From contig MPOT01000055.1 of the NCBI GenBank assembly GCA_001896545.1, positions 1 through 64,000 on the forward strand: DNA of 64,000 bases, read 5' to 3'. This DNA comes from Tepidanaerobacter sp. EBM-38 (GTDB lineage Bacteria; Bacillota; Thermosediminibacteria; Thermosediminibacterales; Tepidanaerobacteraceae). The position numbers and the translations under genes were made by a program. Position 1 is the stretch's first letter; the number at the start of each line of letters is the position of its first letter. This document shows, piece after piece, positions 7,876 through 17,603 of the stretch. The notes beneath the pieces were generated by a model, which did no database searches, was not told the origin of the DNA, and saw only the letters and a list, made by a program, of their open reading frames with translations.

Positions 7876-9042
7876 TTAAAAATTAAACCATTTATTAAAT
7901 ATCTTTTTAAACATCTCAATAATATTTGCTTTCATTACATCTTCAGCTATGACAAGATTTACTTTTTTTACTATTTTACCACCTTGCTCAATTAAAAGAG
8001 TTCCTGCCGTATTACCTTTCTTTAAAGGTGCACATAGTTTATCAGGCACATCAACTTTTGTCCTAATTTCTCCTTCTTTGCCCTTTTCTATTAAAAGACT
8101 TACATCCTCTGGAACAATTACATTTACATTTTCTAAATGACCTTTTTCGACAGGGAGAATTTTTTGTATTGAGCCCTTTTCCACTACTTTAATTGCGTCA
8201 AAATGTCCAAAGCCATAATCCAGTAATTTTACTGTATCTTCAAATCTCTGACTGCTAGTATCTGCATTTAGTACTACTGATATTAACCGAAAATCTCCCC
8301 TTCTTGCAGTACCTGCAAAACAATGTCCAGCTTTATTATGAAAGCCGGTTTTTAAACCGTCCAATCCTTCATATTTCCCAAGTAGCTTATTTGTGTTAGC
8401 AAGCATTGTCGCATCACGTTTTTTATCAGTATGTTCGAGATAGTCTATCCATATGGTTGACCAATTAAAAAACAAAGGATATTTGACTAATTCTCTTGAC
8501 ATCAGTGCAATATCATGTGCAGTAGTATAATGTTCAGGCGATGACAAACCATGTGGATTTACGAAATTTGTATTCCTCATCCCTAGTTGTTTTGCTTTAT
8601 CGTTCATTAGCTTAACAAATCCTTCAACGCTGCCCCCAATATGCTCAGCCACAGCCATCGATGCATCATTAGCTGAAGCAATAACAATACACTTCAAAAG
8701 TGTTTCAAGAGTCTGTTCTTCTCCAGGTGCAAGAAAAACTTGACTACCTCCAGTTCCCCATGCCCTTTCACTTACCCTAACAATATCCGACAAACTGACT
8801 TTGCCCGATTCGAGAGCTTCAAGAGCAATAATCATGGTCATTATCTTTGTAATACTAGCAGGTTCCATTTTTTCATGGGAGTTTTTTTCAAAGAGAATTG
8901 TTCCAGTGCCAGCATCCATCAAAATTGCCGATGGAGATTTGATATCAAGTTGTGGCGCGGCTGCAACAGGACTTATAATGATAAAAGGAATTAGAAACGT
9001 AATAAGTAGAATGCAGGATATCTTTTTATTATAATAAACCAT
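7876..9042 (-). CDS. dacF: D-alanyl-D-alanine carboxypeptidase (DacF-type PBP)
   Basis: Low-molecular-weight penicillin-binding protein that trims the terminal D-Ala from peptidoglycan stem peptides; DacF acts on the forespore side during cortex formation. Seen: signal peptide (residues 1-28, ending PVAAA), active-site SxxK in EPASITKIM, the SxN motif in IASANDASM, and the KTG box in DGLKTGFHNKAGHC. The C-terminal domain and an amphipathic end (MFKKIFNKWFNF) for membrane attachment are present. The 388-residue length equals Bacillus DacF, and the position next to spoIIA matches it. Confidence 0.92.
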   Translation of the reverse strand: MVYYNKKISCILLITFLIPFIIISPVAAAPQLDIKSPSAILMDAGTGTILFEKNSHEKMEPASITKIMTMIIALEALESGKVSLSDIVRVSERAWGTGGSQVFLAPGEEQTLETLLKCIVIASANDASMAVAEHIGGSVEGFVKLMNDKAKQLGMRNTNFVNPHGLSSPEHYTTAHDIALMSRELVKYPLFFNWSTIWIDYLEHTDKKRDATMLANTNKLLGKYEGLDGLKTGFHNKAGHCFAGTARRGDFRLISVVLNADTSSQRFEDTVKLLDYGFGHFDAIKVVEKGSIQKILPVEKGHLENVNVIVPEDVSLLIEKGKEGEIRTKVDVPDKLCAPLKKGNTAGTLLIEQGGKIVKKVNLVIAEDVMKANIIEMFKKIFNKWFNF

Positions 9043-9098
9043 TTATCGTTCCTCCCTTCTTATAATAGTTTTCCATAAGGAAGGAATGTTATACACTC

Positions 9099-9986
9099 TT
9101 ATGCTCTAGGATGAGTATTATCATATACTTCTTTTATTTTATTTCGTGTTATATGAGTGTATATTTGTGTTGTAGAAATATCGGAATGCCCTAATATTTC
9201 CTGGACAACTCTTAAATCCGCACCATTTTCTAATAGATGTGTAGCAAAAGAATGTCTGAATGTATGGGGAGTTATTTTTTTATCAATACCGGCTTGCTGA
9301 GAGTATTTTTTAATTATTTTCCAAAAACCTTGACGCGTCATTGCGTTACCTTGCCGATTAAGGAATAAAATTTTCGATTTCTTTCCATTTAAAATTTTAT
9401 TCCTGGCATTAAGGGTATAAAGCTCTAAATACTTTACAGCAATGGAACAGATAGGAACAATCCTTTCTTTCGAACCTTTTCCTATACAACGTAAAAATCC
9501 CATTTCTAAGTTCACATCTTCAACACTTATTGAAATTAGTTCTGAAACTCTCATACCGGTAGCATATAATAATTCAAGCATACTTCGATCTCTTATTCCT
9601 AAAGGATTTGACATATCGGGCTGAGATAATAATTTTTCAATTTCTTCTACACTTAGCACTTTAGGCAATCGCTGTTCTTGCTTCGGTGCATCTAAATTTA
9701 CTGTTGGATCTTCACTAATTATATGTTCCATAAATAGAAATTGATAAAAAGATTTTATGGCAGCACATGCTCTAGAAATACTGCTGCTTGCTTTACCATT
9801 CTTTTGCATTAATAACAAATAAGATACAATAATTGATCGATTAGTGCAGTTTATATTTGTTATGTTTTTTGTTTTTAAATAGTATATGTAACTTTTTAAA
9901 TCCCGTCTATAAGCATCAATGGTATTTTTTGCAAGTCCTCTTTCAACTGATGAATATTGAAGAAAATTCTCTAAAAGATCTTTCAT
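9099..9986 (-). CDS. xerD: Tyrosine site-specific recombinase XerD
   Basis: Chromosome-dimer resolvase acting at dif with XerC. It has an N-terminal SAM-like core-binding domain (YSSVERGLAKNTIDAYRRDL) and the catalytic domain with Arg in GMRVSEL, HTFRHSFATHLL (HxxR), LGHSDISTTQIYTH (His and the Tyr nucleophile). I start at the ATG at 9986: AGAGAGG lies 8 nt upstream and this gives 295 residues, the family size. Reading further upstream runs through the spoIIM terminator. No dif site was recognised in the window. Confidence 0.92.
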   Translation of the reverse strand: MKDLLENFLQYSSVERGLAKNTIDAYRRDLKSYIYYLKTKNITNINCTNRSIIVSYLLLMQKNGKASSSISRACAAIKSFYQFLFMEHIISEDPTVNLDAPKQEQRLPKVLSVEEIEKLLSQPDMSNPLGIRDRSMLELLYATGMRVSELISISVEDVNLEMGFLRCIGKGSKERIVPICSIAVKYLELYTLNARNKILNGKKSKILFLNRQGNAMTRQGFWKIIKKYSQQAGIDKKITPHTFRHSFATHLLENGADLRVVQEILGHSDISTTQIYTHITRNKIKEVYDNTHPRA

Positions 9987-10059
9987 ATTACTCATCCTCT
10001 CTAAGCTTGCCCATATTTTGATATTCAATATTATGTCTACAATTCCTGCCTTATTAATA

Positions 10060-10092
10060 AAAAATAAAGGCTTTATTAAAAAAGCAGCCTTA
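10060..10092 (-). terminator. Putative terminator after spoIIM
   Basis: Minus-strand AAGGCT and AGCCTT flank a 13-nt loop and are followed by TATTTTTTATT. It supports a separate start for xerD. Confidence 0.5.
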
Positions 10093-10109
10093 GTTTTAGA
10101 CAAACTTTG

Positions 10110-10742
10110 TTAAAAATTTAAATGATTAGAGTAAAATTTAATAAATGCAGGAGAAATATAACCTTCGATTAAACCAGATATAATAAGTAAAAAGCTAAAA
10201 AAAAGATTTAGTAACAAATACCCGGCTACCATTTGTGAGTAATTTTCATGATGGTTTTTGATTTTATTTTTAATTACTGTCGTAGCGAATGTTAAACTTG
10301 TTACGCCTATTGATAAGATACACGGTAATATAACTATATTTTGTGGAAGAATTGATAATGCTGATAAAACTATACCTTTAGGACCTAATTGTTCAATTAG
10401 AAACCCTACGGTAAAGCCTAATACGAATCCTCTGAAAAAAATTAATGCTAAAATAAATGGTAAACCTACAACCGAAAGACCAAATAATATTAACGCAATG
10501 GCGGTTTTAAAATTATTGGACAATGATAAATAAAAAACAGAAGAATTGTCAATTGAAATATTGCTGATATTGGCTAAAAAACCGCTAATTAGACTTAATA
10601 TGCTTTCTCTCTGGATATCTGATATCATGTTTACCGTAAAACTACCTACTATGATACCAACTATTAATATAATACTTAAAAGCACATACTGTATTATATT
10701 TTTTCTTAAATATTCTAAAAAAAATCTGGGGAAATGGCTCAT
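10110..10742 (-). CDS. spoIIM: Stage II sporulation protein M (SpoIIM)
   Basis: Polytopic membrane protein of the SpoIID-SpoIIM-SpoIIP machine that thins septal peptidoglycan and drives engulfment; SpoIIM anchors the complex in the mother cell. The 210-residue protein has about five hydrophobic helices and the conserved VNMISDIQRESILSLI and NNFKTAIALILFGLSVVGLPFI segments, then RGFVLGFTVGFLIEQLG. A GGAAGGGGGAT site precedes the ATG. In Bacillus it is also close to xerD and nudF. Confidence 0.93.
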   Translation of the reverse strand: MSHFPRFFLEYLRKNIIQYVLLSIILIVGIIVGSFTVNMISDIQRESILSLISGFLANISNISIDNSSVFYLSLSNNFKTAIALILFGLSVVGLPFILALIFFRGFVLGFTVGFLIEQLGPKGIVLSALSILPQNIVILPCILSIGVTSLTFATTVIKNKIKNHHENYSQMVAGYLLLNLFFSFLLIISGLIEGYISPAFIKFYSNHLNF

Positions 10743-10800
10743 TAAAATAATCCCCCTTCCTTACATTTCCATAGAAAATATTATGCTGGAAGGGACGAGA

Positions 10801-11979
10801 TTATACATTTCTATTTAAAACCTTACCGTAAAAACCCCCACCACCTACTTGTAGACTTATTTTTCCTTCTCTTGCTAATACTATATTTTCAGCTTTTTGC
10901 TCTCCAACTACTTCCGCTAATTCTTTTATATCAGTATTATGAATTACATCCATTTCTGTACCAAAATTTAAAAGTAGTTTTTCAATGGTTTTTTTACCGA
11001 TTCCTGGAATAAATTCTAAAGGAATCTGATAATGGTATGGAGGCCTATGTTTCGGATGAATGGGAGTATTATAATCAGCTATAAGAGTTATTCTATCAAG
11101 TACACCGAGCGTTACTGTCTCATTGTTGCAGTTAAGGCATTTTGTTACTGGTGGAGTTCCTTTTGAAATGTTACTACAAACTGGGCAAAAAGTTCTATGA
11201 TATTTACCAAGTTTGGGATTTAAACCATAATTAGCTATTATGCAATTATTATCTAAATGTCTTAATGCAGAAAAAACATTGTTAAAATCCGGAAATTTTA
11301 AATTCATTTTGTTATATTCTCTTGCTATTTTTTCTAGTGAATGAGCATCTGAGTTACTTAAAAACGTCTTATCAGACAGTTCAACTATAGTATCAGCAAA
11401 ATCCGTATCAGCGCTTAAGCCTAATTCCACTGCTATAATGTTGTCAATGTTATCTCCAAAAGCTAGCGAAAGCCTATCATAACAGCTACCATAAAAACTC
11501 TTAAATGGAGTAAAAACATGAGCGGGTATTAGTTCGCCGCCTAAACCGCACACTATTTTAAACAAATCTTTTGCAGAAAGACGTGCTTTTTGAGAACTTA
11601 AAGTAATATTCGTTATATACTTGGAAACAATTGTAGAAAATTCTTTGATTTGTTCGTAATAAGGGAAAAAAGCAATACTATGAGCTACGCCTTTTTCTTC
11701 TGTAGTTTCAATCTCAGCTCCGAGAATAATTGTAAGCTTATCTTTATACCTAAGGCCTCCTCCTTCCAAAGGCCTCACTACTCCAGTTTTTAATTGCTCT
11801 GCTATCTCCTCCAGGACATATGGCGAGGCACAATCTACGATGCCTATAATATTAATACCTTTCCTATTAAGGCAGCAGTCATAAATATTATCAAGAGTTA
11901 AATTTCTAGAAGCAGTAATCTTTATAGGTTGCTTTTTGGCTTGACCGATGTGAATATGTAAATCTGCAAAATATTCCAT
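10801..11979 (-). CDS. EndoQ-like PHP-domain DNA repair nuclease
   Basis: Member of the EndoQ/YqxK family, which in archaea and some Bacilli nicks DNA 5' of deaminated bases. Seen: a PHP metal-binding domain beginning FADLHIHIG, with VDCASP, GAEIETTEEKG, PAHVFTPF and SNSDAHSLEKIA motifs; a four-Cys zinc ribbon (FCPVC ... KCLNC, about residues 283-303); and a C-terminal helix-hairpin-helix region, FIPGIGKKTIEKLL. The 392-residue length is normal. It lies directly downstream of nudF, as in Bacillus, forming a nucleotide-damage pair. Activity inferred from family. Confidence 0.85.
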   Translation of the reverse strand: MEYFADLHIHIGQAKKQPIKITASRNLTLDNIYDCCLNRKGINIIGIVDCASPYVLEEIAEQLKTGVVRPLEGGGLRYKDKLTIILGAEIETTEEKGVAHSIAFFPYYEQIKEFSTIVSKYITNITLSSQKARLSAKDLFKIVCGLGGELIPAHVFTPFKSFYGSCYDRLSLAFGDNIDNIIAVELGLSADTDFADTIVELSDKTFLSNSDAHSLEKIAREYNKMNLKFPDFNNVFSALRHLDNNCIIANYGLNPKLGKYHRTFCPVCSNISKGTPPVTKCLNCNNETVTLGVLDRITLIADYNTPIHPKHRPPYHYQIPLEFIPGIGKKTIEKLLLNFGTEMDVIHNTDIKELAEVVGEQKAENIVLAREGKISLQVGGGGFYGKVLNRNV

Positions 11980-12522
11980 TTATACATCACCCATAATAAA
12001 AGAATATGTCAAAAGAAGCCCAGTAATTGTTTTACCATCAACGATTTGTCCACTGTAAATTTTTTTAATAGCATCCTTAAATGGCATAATTTCTAATTGC
12101 AAATATTCATCGAAGTCAGCTTCCGCATCCTTTTTTTCTAAATTCTTTGCTAAAAATAAGTGTATTATTTCATTGGAAAAACCAGGAGAAGTGTAAAAAC
12201 TTATTATATGCTGTATTTCATTAGGATAATACCCTGTTTCTTCCATCAATTCTCTTCTAGCACAGATTTCTTTAGACTCGTCTTTTTCTAATTTTCCTGC
12301 AGGAATTTCTAAAAGTTCTTTTTCTATTGGTTTCCTATACTGCCTTACCATTAATATATTATTTTCCTCGTCCAAAGCTACTATAGCAACAGCACCAGGA
12401 TGTTCAACAATTTCTCTGGTAGACTTTCTGCCATTCGGTAGCAAAACTTCATCTAAACGAAGTTTTAGAATACGACCAGAAAAAATATTCTTAGAATTTA
12501 GTGTGATTTCATTAAAGTTCAT
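11980..12522 (-). CDS. nudF: ADP-ribose pyrophosphatase (Nudix)
   Basis: Hydrolyses ADP-ribose to AMP and ribose-5-phosphate. The Nudix box is complete: G-K-L-E-K-D-E then CARRELMEETGYYP, containing the metal-binding REx2EE pattern. It also has the family's ISFYTSPGFSNEIIHLFLAK segment after the box, which places it with NudF/YqkG rather than general MutT proteins. It ends one base before the EndoQ-like gene, so the two share a transcript. Confidence 0.9.
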   Translation of the reverse strand: MNFNEITLNSKNIFSGRILKLRLDEVLLPNGRKSTREIVEHPGAVAIVALDEENNILMVRQYRKPIEKELLEIPAGKLEKDESKEICARRELMEETGYYPNEIQHIISFYTSPGFSNEIIHLFLAKNLEKKDAEADFDEYLQLEIMPFKDAIKKIYSGQIVDGKTITGLLLTYSFIMGDV

Positions 12523-13007
12523 TTTTTCATCTCCTAATTATTGAATATACTTTTGGTTTATATATAATATTTTAAGACAAGTTTAGAAAGAGGTAAAGAC
12601 TAAAACGCAGTTTTGAACAACTTAAGCACCTTTATTTATTTAGATATATCTAAATAAATAAAGGTGCTTAAGTAAATTTTATTATTTATATATATTTTTA
12701 GTATAAACCACAACAATTGTATATTTCTCTCTTTTTCCTTTATATTGTCTTATATGTTCTCAATTGACTTTTTTAACTTCAATAATCTTGCATTCTTTAT
12801 CTAAAAATTGTATGGAAAATAATAACGCTTGTTAATATGAATTTATTAGTAAATATTTATCAATAAACTAGAGATGTTCATGATTTCAAATTTAAGGCTT
12901 CATAGTATTGTGGCAATACTGTTTTAAGTAATTTGTCGGTTTAATTAAAAAATATAACCCTTGATATAACCGCATTAACTTGCTTCAAGCTCCATCCTTA
13001 ATTTGTC
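12523..13007. other. 485-bp intergenic region between spo0A and nudF
   Basis: Very AT-rich with no convincing gene on either strand. The only clear structure is the palindrome at 12621-12672. Short open stretches exist (for example about 20 codons near 12740-12810 on the minus strand), but they lack start codons with ribosome-binding sites. It may be the remains of a lost gene. Confidence 0.6.
12621..12672. repeat. 52-nt perfect palindrome
   Basis: Positions 12621-12646 are the exact reverse complement of 12647-12672, beginning CTTAAGCACC and ending GGTGCTTAAG. As RNA it would form a hairpin with no unpaired bases but the turn. It could end spo0A transcription (the gene stops 335 bp away) or be a mobile-element relic. 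There is no T-run on the minus-strand side. Confidence 0.8.
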
Positions 13008-13766
13008 TTAAATCATGGCAATAAACTCTGAGTTGGTAGGTTTTCCTCTATCATTTGTAGTGGTATATCCGAAAAGATTATTAAGAGTTTCTACACATCC
13101 TCTATTCCAAGCTACCTCAATAGCATGTCTTATAGCTCTTTCTACACGACTAGGAGTAGTATTATATTTATTTGCTATATTAGGATACAGCTCTTTGGTT
13201 ACCGCAGAAAGTAAATCAACATTGTTGATTACCATATATATGGCTTCTCGAACATAAAAATATCCTTTGATATGCGCAGGTATACCTATTTCATGAATAA
13301 TATTAGTGATTAATAATTCTAAATTATTCTTTTTATCGATAGAAAATCCCGTGTCTTTTTTCTGCGTTCGATACTGTGAAGGAATATTACTATCTACTAT
13401 TTGTCTTACGCGATCTACAAGAATATTTAAGTCGAAAGGTTTTACAATATAATAATCCGCACCAAGGTTTATTGCTTTTTGTGTAATTTTGTCCTGCCCA
13501 ACAGCAGAAAGGACTATAATTTTAGGTTTTTTAGGTTTATTTGATAGTCTTTCAATTACGCCTAAGCCATCGAGATTAGGCATAATTAAATCTAGGATTA
13601 AAACCTCAGGTTCGAGCTTTTCTGTTTTTTCTAATACTTCCAAGCCATCATAAGCCACCCCTACAATTTCAATATCTTCTTCATTCTCAAAAAACTCTAC
13701 AACCAGATTACAAAACTCCTTGTTGTCATCTGCAACTAGTAACCTTATTTCTTGTTTCTCCAACAT
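13008..13766 (-). CDS. spo0A: Sporulation master regulator Spo0A
   Basis: Response regulator controlling entry into sporulation. The receiver domain (residues 1-130) has acidic residues VADDN (13-14), phospho-acceptor Asp 59 in [10 protein letters not shown], and Lys in YYIVKPFD. The C-terminal domain (about 150-252) has the unique Spo0A DNA-binding fold: [39 protein letters not shown] as recognition helix, and [13 protein letters not shown] at the end. It follows spoIVB directly, the order conserved in nearly all spore-formers. Its upstream region has a sigma-H-like promoter and a 0A box. Confidence 0.97.
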   Translation of the reverse strand: MLEKQEIRLLVADDNKEFCNLVVEFFENEEDIEIVGVAYDGLEVLEKTEKLEPEVLILDLIMPNLDGLGVIERLSNKPKKPKIIVLSAVGQDKITQKAINLGADYYIVKPFDLNILVDRVRQIVDSNIPSQYRTQKKDTGFSIDKKNNLELLITNIIHEIGIPAHIKGYFYVREAIYMVINNVDLLSAVTKELYPNIANKYNTTPSRVERAIRHAIEVAWNRGCVETLNNLFGYTTTNDRGKPTNSEFIAMI

Positions 13767-13806
13767 GAAAAACCCCCCAAAAAAGATTATTTGTAATAAT
13801 TAAGTA

Positions 13807-13831
13807 ATTCGACAATCTCTGGAATATTCCT
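13807..13831 (-). promoter_or_regulatory. Putative sigma-H promoter with overlapping 0A box upstream of spo0A
   Basis: On the minus strand AGGAATA (13825-13831), an 11-nt spacer and GTCGAAT (13807-13813) match the sigma-H consensus. The downstream element is embedded in TTGTCGAA (13808-13815), an exact Spo0A-binding 0A box. This is the arrangement expected for the autoregulated sporulation promoter of spo0A. Confidence 0.65.
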
Positions 13832-13859
13832 CCTTGTATTCCATATTTTGTTTTATTTT

Positions 13860-15155
13860 TTAAACTTTTTCGCGAAAATTTAAATTATTTACTTCGTTTA
13901 GCATCCATTCGATGAAAATACCATAGCCTTTTGTCGGATCATTTACAAACACATGAGTTACAGCTCCTACTATATAACCGTCTTGGATAATCGGGCTTCC
14001 ACTCATACCCTGAACAATGCCACCGGTTTTTGCAATTAATTCCTCATCGGTGATTTTTATTATCATGCCTTTCCCGTTGGGAGATGATTGTTTTATTATT
14101 TTTTGTATTTCAATATCATATTCTTGAATTTTTTCATCCTCTACTACTGTTAGGATTTTTGCACGACCTTCGTGAACTTGGCTTACAGTTGCTACTGGAA
14201 GTGAGGTATAATATGGGTTTTCAAATGATTGATAGGCTTTCCCAAAAATCCCATATGGTGTATTTGCAATTATATTTCCAATAATCTTTTCTTCATCTAT
14301 AAAAACACCTCTTTTTTCTCCTGGCTGGTTTTTTTTGCCTGGAGATATGGATGAAACTCTTGCACGAATTATTTCACCCTCGCCCACTTCAATAATTTTT
14401 CCTGTGTCTGCATCAGAAATTATATGACCTAATGCGCCATAAAATCCGGTTTGTGGGTCATAAAAAGTAAGAGTACCAACTCCAGCTGTTATATCTCTAA
14501 CCCATAATCCTATCTGATAAAGACCAAAATTATTTTTCACAGGGGTTAAGTTCACATCAAATATTTTATCATTCCTTTTAACGGTCAAAATAACTGATTT
14601 TTGATTATCAATAATTTGGGACAGTTCCTCTGCTTGAAATATCTTTTTGTTATTTACCATAACAATAATATCGCCAATCTGTATACCCGCTTCCTGAGCC
14701 GGTTGATGCTTCAGGCCGTTTTTATCTGTAATAGATGCAAATCCCACAACTATAACACCATTGGGACGAAGTTTAACTCCAAGAGAATGTCCACCGGGCA
14801 CTACACGAGTTTCAGGTAATACATGAACTTTAATTTTTTTCAATGGTATAAATCCTAATAATCTAAACTCGAAATCATAAGTTCCTTTAACAGAAGATTT
14901 TAAAATCAGAGGTTCTTTTAAATTTATTATTAACTTTTCGTTTAAATAATTGCCATTAACAAAAAAAGGTTCTTTGCAACATAATTGCAAAGTCATTGGA
15001 ACCTTGAATTCTAGTTTTTGCTCTTTGCCTTCAATTATTTTTATTTCTTCTGGCAAAGTTACAAGAAAGATATTCAAGATTGATGTAATTAAAATCAATA
15101 TTACTAATAAAAGCATACTCAATTTACTCGATTTACTTTTTTGCAAGTCTTTCAC
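13860..15155 (-). CDS. spoIVB: SpoIVB serine peptidase
   Basis: PDZ-containing peptidase secreted from the forespore; it cleaves SpoIVFA so that pro-SigK can be processed in the mother cell. Seen: one N-terminal membrane segment (about residues 14-34), a PDZ domain with KNGLKHQPAQEAGIQIGDII, and the SpoIVB catalytic domain with GALGHIISDADTG (His) and GGIVQGMSGSPIIQDG (Ser). The family length fits. The start is GTG or the TTG three codons later; AGGGAG is better spaced for the TTG. Its substrate sigK is at 40.4 kb. Confidence 0.95.
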   Translation of the reverse strand: MKDLQKSKSSKLSMLLLVILILITSILNIFLVTLPEEIKIIEGKEQKLEFKVPMTLQLCCKEPFFVNGNYLNEKLIINLKEPLILKSSVKGTYDFEFRLLGFIPLKKIKVHVLPETRVVPGGHSLGVKLRPNGVIVVGFASITDKNGLKHQPAQEAGIQIGDIIVMVNNKKIFQAEELSQIIDNQKSVILTVKRNDKIFDVNLTPVKNNFGLYQIGLWVRDITAGVGTLTFYDPQTGFYGALGHIISDADTGKIIEVGEGEIIRARVSSISPGKKNQPGEKRGVFIDEEKIIGNIIANTPYGIFGKAYQSFENPYYTSLPVATVSQVHEGRAKILTVVEDEKIQEYDIEIQKIIKQSSPNGKGMIIKITDEELIAKTGGIVQGMSGSPIIQDGYIVGAVTHVFVNDPTKGYGIFIEWMLNEVNNLNFREKV

Positions 15156-15289
15156 TCCCTGCAGAAGAATGCGTATAATTCTATATAATTTAATAGCATG
15201 ACTACAAGCTATTAAACTTTCCTATGGGTTATAAGATAACCTTAAAAAATCTTTTTTATACGCCGATATATCAGGGAGTTAATTTTTGT

Positions 15290-15331
15290 AAAAAAATAAA
15301 AAGCCTTATCCAGTTTACAAGGCTTTTAAAT
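15290..15331 (-). terminator. Rho-independent terminator after recN
   Basis: Minus-strand AAAAGCCTT and AAGGCTTTT flank an 11-nt loop and are followed by TATTTTTTT. It ends the nusB-xse-ispA-OLE-recN block before spoIVB. Confidence 0.85.
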
Positions 15332-15386
15332 CTTTATATTTATGTTTTATATTACAAGAGTTATGCTAAGCGTTAAATAAGATGAT

Positions 15387-17111
15387 TCAAGATCCCTTTA
15401 TTTTTTTTGCCATATTCAACATTTCCTGAGCATGAATTATTGTATTTTCTGTAATTTCAGCTCCTCCCAACATCCGTGCTAGCTCATTTATACGTTCCTG
15501 ACCTTCTAGATTATAAACTCTGGTAAATGTCTGTCCATTTATATTTTCTTTTTTTATTAAAAAATGAACATCACCAAGGCTTGCAATTTGTGGTGAATGA
15601 GTCACACAGAGAATTTGATGCTTGCTACTAATTCTCGAAAGCTTTTCTCCAACTACTTGTGCAGTCCTTCCACCTATCCCAGCATCAATTTCATCAAAAA
15701 TCAGACAAGAAATATTGTCAACTTGAGCTATGATGCTCTTCATTGCCAACATAATGCGAGAAGATTCTCCACCTGAAACAATTTTAGCCAATGGTTTTAG
15801 AGGTTCTCCGGGGTTTGTAGAGATTAAAAATTCTATATTATCAATACCTTCTTCGGATATATTAACTCTTTTACCATCAATTTCAATACCATTTAAATCT
15901 TCCTTTAAAGTCATACTTACTTTAAATTTAACATTTTTCATACCTAGATCTTTTAATTCTTTTGATATGCTTTGTTCTAATTTCTTCGCTGTATACTTTC
16001 GTTTTTTATGTAATTCTAAAGCACTTTGGCTTAAAGCCAATTTTATTTTTTCCTGCTCTGCTTTTAACTCGCTAATTTCTTCATTTATATTAAGTGCTTT
16101 ATCCAATTCAGCAGCAGCTTGAGCTTTATAGCTTAATAGCTCAGGTATATTTTTACCATATTTTGACTTAAGTCTATTTAGTAATTCTAATCTTGCATTG
16201 ATGGTATTGAGTTTTTCTGCATCAAAATCTATTGAATCTCGAAGATTTCTTATTGTAAATGAAATATCTTCTAATTCATATAAAATACTTTTTAAAGATT
16301 CTGTAATATTATCAATTGGTTTATAAAAATCCATTATGGCTTCGAAATTATCAACAATTTTACTTAGATTATCAATCACAGATGAAGCTTCATAACCTTG
16401 ATACAAAACACTATATGCAAATTCCATGGCACTGAATATCTTCTCAGCATTCTCTATAACTTTTCTATTTTCCTCTAACAAAATATCTTCTTCAGGCTCC
16501 AATTGAGCCATTTCTAATTCTTCTACTTCATATCTTAATCTATCTTGTCGTCTATAAAAATCTGCATATTCCTTCTCTAAAACTTTAATATCATCCTGTA
16601 CCCGACAGTATTTTCTATAAAGAGAACTAAACTCGTCTTTCGATTCTGATATACTTTCATGGCCTAGTAAATCCAATATACGAATATGATTTTTGCTATC
16701 CAACAATGATTGATGTTGATGCTGACCGTGAATATCAATTAATAATTTTCCTATTTTTTTTAGTGCAGAGGCAGGAACCATTTTGCCATTCAAACGAGAA
16801 AAACTGCGACCTTGTGCATTTATTTCCCTACTTATAATCAATGTATTATCTTCTGGTTCTATACCATATTCTTCCAGAATATCGTCTATGGCTGCATCTT
16901 CATAGTCAAAAGCTGCCTCTACGCTAGCATTTTGTTTTCCTGTACGAATAAAATCGGTATAAGCCCTTTCCCCAATAATAAGATTAATCGCGTCTATTAT
17001 TATTGATTTTCCTGCTCCAGTCTCGCCGGTAAGAATATTCAATCCTGGACTAAAAGCAATTGATAAATTATCAATTAACGCATAATCTTTAATGCAGAGG
17101 TTAAGGAGCAT
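15387..17111 (-). CDS. recN: DNA repair protein RecN
   Basis: SMC-like ATPase that gathers broken DNA ends for recombination. Walker A is GETGAGKSIIIDAI (about residues 30-43); a long coiled-coil region fills residues 150-370; the ABC signature KIVSGGESSRIMLAMK and Walker B CLIFDEIDAGIGGRTA are near the C-terminus, followed by the CVTHSPQIAS switch histidine. At 574 residues it is full length. It lies between argR and spoIVB, the usual Firmicutes order. Confidence 0.96.
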   Translation of the reverse strand: MLLNLCIKDYALIDNLSIAFSPGLNILTGETGAGKSIIIDAINLIIGERAYTDFIRTGKQNASVEAAFDYEDAAIDDILEEYGIEPEDNTLIISREINAQGRSFSRLNGKMVPASALKKIGKLLIDIHGQHQHQSLLDSKNHIRILDLLGHESISESKDEFSSLYRKYCRVQDDIKVLEKEYADFYRRQDRLRYEVEELEMAQLEPEEDILLEENRKVIENAEKIFSAMEFAYSVLYQGYEASSVIDNLSKIVDNFEAIMDFYKPIDNITESLKSILYELEDISFTIRNLRDSIDFDAEKLNTINARLELLNRLKSKYGKNIPELLSYKAQAAAELDKALNINEEISELKAEQEKIKLALSQSALELHKKRKYTAKKLEQSISKELKDLGMKNVKFKVSMTLKEDLNGIEIDGKRVNISEEGIDNIEFLISTNPGEPLKPLAKIVSGGESSRIMLAMKSIIAQVDNISCLIFDEIDAGIGGRTAQVVGEKLSRISSKHQILCVTHSPQIASLGDVHFLIKKENINGQTFTRVYNLEGQERINELARMLGGAEITENTIIHAQEMLNMAKKIKGS

Positions 17112-17123
17112 AAGTCTGCCTCC

Positions 17124-17570
17124 TTATCTCATGATTTCTTCAAATTTCTTTAAAATATCATTTACAACTTTTTTAGATTTAGCAATAATTAAAATAGTGT
17201 TATCACCTGCTACAGTTCCTACTATATCGGACCAATTAAGCCCGTCAATAGCCTCAGCCACAGCCGACGCAGTTCCTGATGACGTTTTAATCACAATAAG
17301 ATTTTCTGCTGTATCAAAACTTATAATAGATTCTTTAAACATTTTGAGCAATCTGTCTGAGGATATTGAGGTTTTTTCAGGCTCTGCATAACAATAATGT
17401 TCATTGTCTCTTAAAACTTTTATGAGCTTTAATTCTTTAATATCTCTGGATACTGTTGCTTGAGTTACATTAAATCCTTCTTTTCTAAGTTCAGCCGCCA
17501 ATTCTTCTTGAGTTTCTATTGGCTTTTCTCTTATTATTTCACGAATTTTGAAGTGCCTTTTTTGTTTCAC
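17124..17570 (-). CDS. argR: Arginine repressor ArgR/AhrC
   Basis: Arginine-responsive regulator of arginine synthesis and breakdown. The N-terminal winged helix ([30 protein letters not shown]) carries the SRDIKEL recognition element. The C-terminal domain has [13 protein letters not shown] and the arginine-contacting [15 protein letters not shown]. The 148 residues match the hexameric AhrC family. It sits upstream of recN as in Bacillus. Confidence 0.95.
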   Translation of the reverse strand: MKQKRHFKIREIIREKPIETQEELAAELRKEGFNVTQATVSRDIKELKLIKVLRDNEHYCYAEPEKTSISSDRLLKMFKESIISFDTAENLIVIKTSSGTASAVAEAIDGLNWSDIVGTVAGDNTILIIAKSKKVVNDILKKFEEIMR

Positions 17571-17603
17571 AGATGCACCTCCCTCATATTATTGTGATTT
17601 CGC

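Noticed and set aside
12721..12840. Short protein-like stretch on the minus strand in the spo0A-nudF gap.
   Set aside because: About 20 codons after a stop, no usable start codon.
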